A DNA stretch of 5,700 nucleotides, taken from contig CANGVU010000107.1 of assembly GCA_947457325.1 (NCBI GenBank), forward strand, positions 1 through 5,700. Reading direction: 5' to 3'. Made by a program: the position numbers and the translations under genes. The notes beneath the pieces are model-generated. The model had not been told where the DNA came from. It made no database searches and worked only from the letters and a program-made list of their open reading frames with translations. Source of the stretch: Flavobacteriales bacterium. GTDB taxonomy: Bacteria; Bacteroidota; Bacteroidia; Flavobacteriales_D; Sanyastnellaceae. Positions 1-3,925 of this stretch are shown piece after piece. Positions within the stretch are counted from its first letter, which is position 1. Every line of letters begins with the position of its first letter.

Positions 1-363
1 CGCTGCATAAACAACATCAAATCCTTCTTTGTGTTTGTTATATAAGTCTACGATGAGTTCAGGAGGGTCTTGCAAATCGCCATCGATGATGACAATAGAT
101 TGACCTGTGCAGCGGTCTAATCCTGCAGTTACTGCAATTTGATGACCGAAATTTCTACTGAATTGAATATAAAAAACACGGCTATCTTGTTGACTTAATC
201 GGATGAGCTCTGCCAGGGAATTGTCTTTGCTTCCATCATTGACAAAAATCATCTCATAATCAGCGCTGATCTTTTCAACAGATGCGCGCAAGCGATTATA
301 CAATTCTGGAATTCCTTCTTGCTCATTGTAAATGGGAATGACGATTGAAATAGCAGTGGACAT
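1..363 (-). CDS. Family 2 glycosyltransferase, polyprenyl-phosphate sugar synthase type (partial, C-terminus off the left edge)
   Basis: The first 121 residues of a GT2 enzyme of the DPM1/GtrB/ArnC type are present; family members are usually over 300 residues and end in two membrane helices, which lie outside the window. These enzymes move a sugar from a nucleotide donor to a polyprenyl phosphate at the inner face of the cytoplasmic membrane. Visible motifs are the N-terminal strand SIVIPIYNE (residues 6-14), the nucleotide-binding FVNDGSKDNS (40-49), SRNFGHQIAVTAGL (69-82), typical of this subgroup, and the DxD-containing IDGDLQDPPE (93-102; D94 and D96 are the metal/nucleotide ligands). 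The start is ATG at 363, without a Shine-Dalgarno. The ArnT-like gene ends 11 bases upstream, so the two are probably co-transcribed and act in sequence. The sugar cannot be read from the sequence. Family call is firm; the exact subfamily is inferred. Confidence 0.9.
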   Translation of the reverse strand, partial: MSTAISIVIPIYNEQEGIPELYNRLRASVEKISADYEMIFVNDGSKDNSLAELIRLSQQDSRVFYIQFSRNFGHQIAVTAGLDRCTGQSIVIIDGDLQDPPELIVDLYNKHKEGFDVVYAA

Positions 364-374
364 AATTCTAAGGA

Positions 375-1862
375 TTAAAAGGAATTTTTTTCTTGAATGC
401 TTAATATTTTATAGGTAATGACTCTGCCTTGTTGCCGTATTATTTCATAATCAAAGTGTTGAGCAATGTATTCCTGTATTTGATAATCTTGCGTAAATGC
501 AATATCTCCCTCCTTCAAGTTTTGATGAGGGGTATGCTTTACGTCATGACCTTGATCAACCAACACTTTCAAGTAGAAATCAAGATGAGCTTGATACCCT
601 TCATATAGCGCGTGTTGATTGTCTAGGTTATGTTTCCCGCGCGATGCTTTTTGCAAGTAATTCCCCATTTCATAAAACGCCAATTCTTCCCCAATTTCAG
701 TTGGTTTATATGTTTTTTTGAATATTTCTTGGTAAGGATAGACACCAATTAAGAATAAGAATACTAGAGGAATCGCGTTGAATTTCATCTGCTGAATTAT
801 CCATGGATTCATTTTTAATGCTTCAAATACAAAATGAATCATGATGGCTACAAGGATGGCGTAGAACGGGTAAAGTGGAACGTCGTACCATTCTATTTTT
901 GTTTTAGCAGAGGAAATAATCAAAATAAAGCTTGTCGTCAAAAGCAAAAGCAGCAGGGTTAATCGATTGATTAATTTGTTCTTAAGTACAAAGCCAATAA
1001 GTACACCACAGGGTAAAAGCAAATGCCAATAACTGAATTCCAATTCAATTTGGCGGTTGAGGTAAAACCAAAAGTCTTGTTGATGATTTTCTTTGACATC
1101 CAAAAAACGTCCTCCTAATTCATTGTCATACACAGCCAATAAATATCCCGGATTTTGAAGTTCTCGTACAAAGTAATATCCCAGAGCGACAGTGATAAAC
1201 AAGCTTAATCCAATATAAAAATGCTTGTTTTTTAAAGTAGGAACCAACATTTTTACAATGGCGCAATAGATAGCCATTGCTGGTAAAAACATAAATCCTG
1301 TGATGCTTTTGGTAAGAACCGCGCAAGTTGTTGCGACAAAGAAAAAGTACAAGTACTTGTTTTTTTTGTTTTCACAGTAAAGAAAAAAGAAAATGGCTTG
1401 AAGCGTCGTAAACAATGTCACCAGGCAATCATAATCGCCTGTTCTGGATGCGTGGACTTGAATGTATCCTTGAGTTGTTATCAGGACAAAAACAGTTATG
1501 AAACCCAACCAAAAGCTTTTTAGATATTTCAGGGTGAAAAAAATCAGCGCACAACAAGTTAAGAATGCGGCTATCGCGGAAGGTAACCGAATGGCCAATT
1601 CATTTACACCTATCATTTTCATAAAGAAAACCTGTGACCATATCATCAAAGGAGGTTTGGTGTTCCACATGTCGGGAGAGCCGTCAAAATGGGTTACAAT
1701 AAATTGCCCATCATGAAGCATCTCATATGCGTTAATGGCCAGTCTTGCTTCATCCCAAAGGCGAATGGGCAAAGAGTTAAGATTGCCGAATATTGGCATG
1801 TACATCAATGCAGCCAGAAGGATGTATTTCCATGATTTCCCTATAATGGAGATGATGTTCAC
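375..1862 (-). CDS. ArnT/PMT-like integral membrane glycosyltransferase (polyprenyl-phosphate sugar donor)
   Basis: This 495-residue protein has the architecture of the GT-C fold ArnT/PMT_2 family, which transfers a sugar from polyprenyl phosphate to lipid A, a glycan or a protein on the periplasmic face. The first helix is at about 11-28. It is followed by the catalytic-loop LWDEARLA with the acidic pair D37-E38, then NTKPPLMIW (67-75), the RLPSA motif near residue 93, SRTGDYD near 138-144, and AKTKIEWYDVPLYP (319-332), which matches the family K-x-x-W-Y-x-x-P-x-YP segment. Many hydrophobic helices run to about 375, and the remaining 120 residues are a soluble periplasmic tail. The length is slightly below ArnT (about 550). 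The start is GTG at 1862; an in-frame TGA lies 11 codons upstream, and the next Met (residue 20) would cut into the first helix. It is followed after 11 bases by the GT2 gene, its likely donor-making partner. The acceptor is unknown, so no gene symbol is given. Confidence 0.88.
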   Translation of the reverse strand: MNIISIIGKSWKYILLAALMYMPIFGNLNSLPIRLWDEARLAINAYEMLHDGQFIVTHFDGSPDMWNTKPPLMIWSQVFFMKMIGVNELAIRLPSAIAAFLTCCALIFFTLKYLKSFWLGFITVFVLITTQGYIQVHASRTGDYDCLVTLFTTLQAIFFFLYCENKKNKYLYFFFVATTCAVLTKSITGFMFLPAMAIYCAIVKMLVPTLKNKHFYIGLSLFITVALGYYFVRELQNPGYLLAVYDNELGGRFLDVKENHQQDFWFYLNRQIELEFSYWHLLLPCGVLIGFVLKNKLINRLTLLLLLLTTSFILIISSAKTKIEWYDVPLYPFYAILVAIMIHFVFEALKMNPWIIQQMKFNAIPLVFLFLIGVYPYQEIFKKTYKPTEIGEELAFYEMGNYLQKASRGKHNLDNQHALYEGYQAHLDFYLKVLVDQGHDVKHTPHQNLKEGDIAFTQDYQIQEYIAQHFDYEIIRQQGRVITYKILSIQEKNSF

Positions 1863-1893
1863 AATATTGCTGAAGTTGAAGTTAAAACGATAT

Positions 1894-1901
1894 CAAATAT
1901 A
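1894..1901 (-). promoter_or_regulatory. Candidate Bacteroidetes -7 box for the glycosyltransferase pair
   Basis: Read on the minus strand this is TATATTTG, an exact fit to the Bacteroidetes -7 consensus TAnnTTTG, located 31 bases before the GTG start at 1862. No TTG -33 element is seen 19-23 bases further upstream, so the call rests on one element. It lies in a very AT-rich stretch (about 1891-1913), which makes a chance match more likely. If real, it gives the glycosyltransferase pair its own short-leader transcript, separate from the SRPBCC gene. Confidence 0.4.
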
Positions 1902-1958
1902 ATATATATTATTCTGCTTGGCTTTTTGATCAGCTTTTTTGATGGCCTTTAGGTTTAA

Positions 1959-2033
1959 TCAGTTTTCGCAAATCTCCTTTAATTTATCCAATGCTAAAGG
2001 ATAAGTTTCATTCATGTATTCTGAAAAATCTTA
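1959..2033 (-). pseudogene. In-frame C-terminal remainder of the SRPBCC gene after a TAA codon
   Basis: Directly after the TAA at 2031-2033 the same frame continues for 23 codons, DFSEYMNETYP followed by LALDKLKEICEN, and ends in TGA at 1959-1961. This matches the expected end of the family, an acidic turn followed by an amphipathic helix of the pattern Y-x-x-x-x-x-P-x-A-L-x-K-L-K-x-x-C. With it the full gene (2420 to 1959) encodes about 153 residues, the normal family length. A single change from a sense codon such as GAA (Glu) to TAA would explain the break. The alternatives are a base error or, less likely, readthrough. No frameshift is needed. Confidence 0.75.
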
Positions 2034-2420
2034 GTTGCTATCTAATTCAACTTGAACTTGGGTAATGCCATTTTCTTCCTTGAAAGAATAGTTCTCAAAA
2101 CCATTGGCCCACTTTTCAACTTCTGGGCCTTCCATAACTTCCTTGCCGTTTTGGTAAAGTCCTTTGTGCTGTATAGAAACAAATTCTTGAGGTTTGTTCT
2201 CTGCAATGATGGAAACCATTCCTCCTTTTGCTCCATTTTCATCTACCCCGATGAATAAAATTTTACTCCCTTTTTCCCAAGTGCCTTCATATGTTGAGGT
2301 CGGGTTGAACAGCGCCGTCCAACTTTCGTAGTTGGATAGATCGGTTAGCCCTAACATCTTGTCGTAAACAACAGCAACAGGCGATTGTATCGAAATGGAG
2401 AAGTGTAATTTTATTTTCAT
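2031..2420 (-). CDS. SRPBCC/AHSA1-like domain protein, apparently cut short by an in-frame TAA
   Basis: The 129 residues from ATG at 2420 resemble the small SRPBCC (START/AHSA1-like) proteins common in Bacteroidota: a beta strand MKIKLHFSISIQSP, a helix (AVVYDKMLG), YESWTALFNPTSTYEG (31-46), W-E-K-G-S-K-I-L-F, GGMVSIIAENKP, and WANGFENYSFKEENG. The fold is a hydrophobic-cavity ligand binder; the cellular role of this subgroup is not known. The frame stops at TAA (2031-2033) just before the long C-terminal helix that closes the SRPBCC cavity. That helix is encoded in the same frame immediately downstream (see 1959-2033). An open extension upstream to 2522 is rejected because it overlaps the preceding gene and lacks family sequence. 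The preceding gene ends 34 bases upstream. There is no Shine-Dalgarno. The domain call is confident; whether the product is functional is doubtful. Confidence 0.75.
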   Translation of the reverse strand: MKIKLHFSISIQSPVAVVYDKMLGLTDLSNYESWTALFNPTSTYEGTWEKGSKILFIGVDENGAKGGMVSIIAENKPQEFVSIQHKGLYQNGKEVMEGPEVEKWANGFENYSFKEENGITQVQVELDSN

Positions 2421-2454
2421 AATATGATGAAGGTACGAAGAAAGAGGTGAGCTT

Positions 2455-3039
2455 TTACTCATCCTTGACATGTTTAATCCCAATGGATGAGAAGAATTGA
2501 TGAAGCAATTCATATTTGCCACTGCAGAAATTCCCCAAGCTTTCTTTGGGCAAATTAGAAACCGTTTTTTTGCATTCTAGACATATCTCCATGTAAGAAA
2601 TAACTTGTTTCGATTTGTCACAAAAGACAATGGCGTGTCTTGGGGAGTAGCATCCAGTTTCAGAGAAGCTAATCAGATTTGTTTTTTTTGAATAGTTATA
2701 GTTGTAAAGGATATCCGTTAATTGATTGATTTGTTTTTCTGAAAGTGTTTTTATCTCGATAACTTTTGAGGTAATTATCGTGTCGTTTTGGATGGGAGTT
2801 TTACCGAGTTTAGAGTGAAAGGAAATGATTTTGATGTTCTCAGCTTGATTGAACGGGAAAATTTGTCGGCGTTGAAGGGCGGATAAATGACCATTGTAAT
2901 AACATTTTGGGTCATCATTTAAGTCTTCAAGGGTAGGCGCTAAATCGAATTTTGTTTTAATAGATGTGCATTGAACCAATGTTGAGACAAAGATTCCAAT
3001 AGATAAGATGGATATGAGTATTTGGAATTTTTTATTCAT
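2455..3039 (-). CDS. Cysteine-rich probable lipoprotein of unknown function
   Basis: This 194-residue protein was not assigned to a named family. Residues 1-23 form a signal sequence with two lysines and a hydrophobic core, ending in LVQC (21-24), a plausible but imperfect lipobox because Gln at -1 is unusual; it could instead be an ordinary signal peptide. The mature part has a variable segment with PFNQAENIKIISF (62-74), then TLSEKQINQLTDILYNY (98-114), a short alpha helix. The most conserved-looking block follows: GCYSPRHAIVFCD (129-141), YMEICLECKKT (149-159, containing a CxxC) and FCSGKYELLHQFFSSIGI (171-188). Similar GCYxPRxAI...EICxxC...FC blocks are remembered from unannotated Bacteroidota proteins. 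The paired cysteines suggest disulfides or metal binding in an exported protein. The start is ATG at 3039; a TTG one codon upstream is less likely. The SRPBCC gene starts 34 bases downstream and may be co-transcribed. Confidence 0.8.
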   Translation of the reverse strand: MNKKFQILISILSIGIFVSTLVQCTSIKTKFDLAPTLEDLNDDPKCYYNGHLSALQRRQIFPFNQAENIKIISFHSKLGKTPIQNDTIITSKVIEIKTLSEKQINQLTDILYNYNYSKKTNLISFSETGCYSPRHAIVFCDKSKQVISYMEICLECKKTVSNLPKESLGNFCSGKYELLHQFFSSIGIKHVKDE

Positions 3040-3143
3040 CAAAAGGGTATGAAGTCATCATTCATGAATGGATAATCACCGTTTAAAGTTAACTTCCCTG
3101 ATCCTATTCACGCATTTCAGCGCAGACTAGTTTGATTGTTCAA
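3040..3143. other. Intergenic gap containing two perfect palindromes
   Basis: This 104-base gap lies between two minus-strand genes. It contains CATTCATGAATG (3059-3070), a perfect 12-base palindrome 19 bases before the ATG at 3039, and AAGTTAACTT (3086-3095). On the minus strand TAACTTTA overlaps the second and misses the TAnnTTTG promoter box by one base. These could be an operator and promoter for the lipoprotein gene, but both are short enough to arise by chance. No rho-independent terminator for the upstream gene is visible. Confidence 0.25.
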
Positions 3144-3776
3144 TTATGGACACATTTTGTTGTAGTCTTCAACGGCCTCCTCAAATGTACAAGTTTGGTA
3201 TTTTGGATTGGAATAGTATTCTGTTTTGAACGGCTCGCATTCAAACATGTAGGTATTGATTATTTTGATTGATTTTAATCCAGAAAGTCCAGATACCTCA
3301 TACACCTTGCCATCCGGCATTCTTACGTGCCTCATGTATATTCCTTCCCTGGTTTGTTTCATTACTCCCTGCTCACTGTAGGATCCATCAAAATTTTCTT
3401 TTAATCTATAGCTGGTGGTGACGTCATCAAATACATCTACAGTAATTTTCCCCTTTACCATTCTCTTGCCATACCGATAATAACCATCAGGCTTGCTCAA
3501 TTTCATTGGCATCCTCAGGTACAATGCCCCATCCTGACATAACCTTTCAATTTCAGGTATTTCTGATTTCGTTAATCGAATGGTTTCATTGTTATTGTTG
3601 ACGTACTCAAAATCTACCATGCGCCCTTGCGCATTGGTGTCAAAAAAATTGATCTGTTGACAGGATACCGAATCTTTGTTGGTGGTAATGAAATAGTTCT
3701 GTGATAAGCAAATGGTTGAACTCAAATGGATGACCGCTGCAAGTAAGTACAATTTTTGGATTGGAAATGTTTTCAT
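3144..3776 (-). CDS. Secreted protein of unknown function with a Bacteroidota-type conserved core
   Basis: This 210-residue protein was not matched to a named family. The start is ATG at 3776; the frame is open back to a TTG at 3809, but the added residues precede the signal peptide and overlap a candidate promoter. Residues 1-25 form a signal peptide (Lys-rich start, hydrophobic core LYLLAAVIHL, likely cleavage after S25 in ICLS/QN). The mature part begins with DSVSCQQINFFDTNAQGRM (35-53) and DFEYVNNNNETIRL (55-68), resembling a small beta-rich domain. PDGYYRYGKRMVKGKITVDV (96-115) follows, then GIYMRHVRMPDGKVYEVSG (145-163). The end, TCTFEEAVEDYNKMC (195-209), has a form often seen closing such proteins. 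There are five mature or near-mature cysteines (39, 80, 180, 196, 209). Similar proteins are remembered as unannotated Bacteroidota paralogues. A periplasmic or outer-membrane-associated location is inferred. Confidence 0.8.
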   Translation of the reverse strand: MKTFPIQKLYLLAAVIHLSSTICLSQNYFITTNKDSVSCQQINFFDTNAQGRMVDFEYVNNNNETIRLTKSEIPEIERLCQDGALYLRMPMKLSKPDGYYRYGKRMVKGKITVDVFDDVTTSYRLKENFDGSYSEQGVMKQTREGIYMRHVRMPDGKVYEVSGLSGLKSIKIINTYMFECEPFKTEYYSNPKYQTCTFEEAVEDYNKMCP

Positions 3777-3806
3777 GTGTTTTTTTGAAGGCTGAATTTT
3801 AGACCA

Positions 3807-3814
3807 CAAACTTA
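3807..3814 (-). promoter_or_regulatory. Candidate -7 box for the secreted-protein gene starting at 3776
   Basis: Minus-strand TAAGTTTG fits TAnnTTTG exactly and sits 30 bases before the ATG at 3776, giving a leader of about 20-25 bases. A TTG on the same strand lies only 8 bases upstream, too close for the usual 19-23 base spacing, so the -33 element is missing or diverged. Confidence 0.45.
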
Positions 3815-3842
3815 AGTTTTCTCAAGGTTGGTGCAGCAGGAT

Positions 3843-3850
3843 TATGTTTG
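3843..3850 (+). promoter_or_regulatory. Candidate -7 box for the plus-strand CHU_C protein gene
   Basis: TATGTTTG fits the Bacteroidetes TAnnTTTG -7 element exactly and lies 75 bases before the ATG at 3926. The nearest upstream TTG (3828-3830) is 12 bases away, shorter than the normal spacer. A start near 3857 would leave a leader of about 70 bases with no obvious structure. It forms a divergent pair with the minus-strand box at 3807-3814. Confidence 0.4.
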
Positions 3851-3925
3851 AAATGTTAAATAAACCCTTTGTGTTGAACATGCAATGCTACAATTTTGTT
3901 TGAAGAGCTTATTGTTGTTTTTTCT

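Noticed and set aside
497..721. Plus-strand open frame inside the ArnT-like gene
   Set aside because: It is antisense to a well-supported membrane enzyme and has no recognisable protein features.
1921..1958. Possible terminator hairpin after the SRPBCC gene
   Set aside because: On the minus strand only a 3-base GGC/GCC stem is possible, and no T-run follows it.
2031..2033. Recoded or programmed-readthrough TAA
   Set aside because: Other genes in the window terminate at TAA normally, and no stimulatory structure or special context is evident; a nonsense change or base error is simpler.
2042..2242. Open frame on the minus strand overlapping the SRPBCC gene
   Set aside because: It is out of frame with clear family sequence and shows no motif of its own.
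2421..2522. Upstream extension of the SRPBCC frame to a GTG at 2522
   Set aside because: It overlaps the end of the lipoprotein gene in another frame, and its residues do not resemble the family, which begins at the MKIKLHF start.
3100..3143. Possible terminator after the gene at 3144-3776, around CGC...GCG
   Set aside because: The stem is only three or four pairs with no T-tract on the minus strand.
3774..3809. TTG start at 3809 for the secreted-protein gene
   Set aside because: The added 11 residues precede a complete signal peptide and overlap the candidate promoter box; ATG at 3776 fits better.
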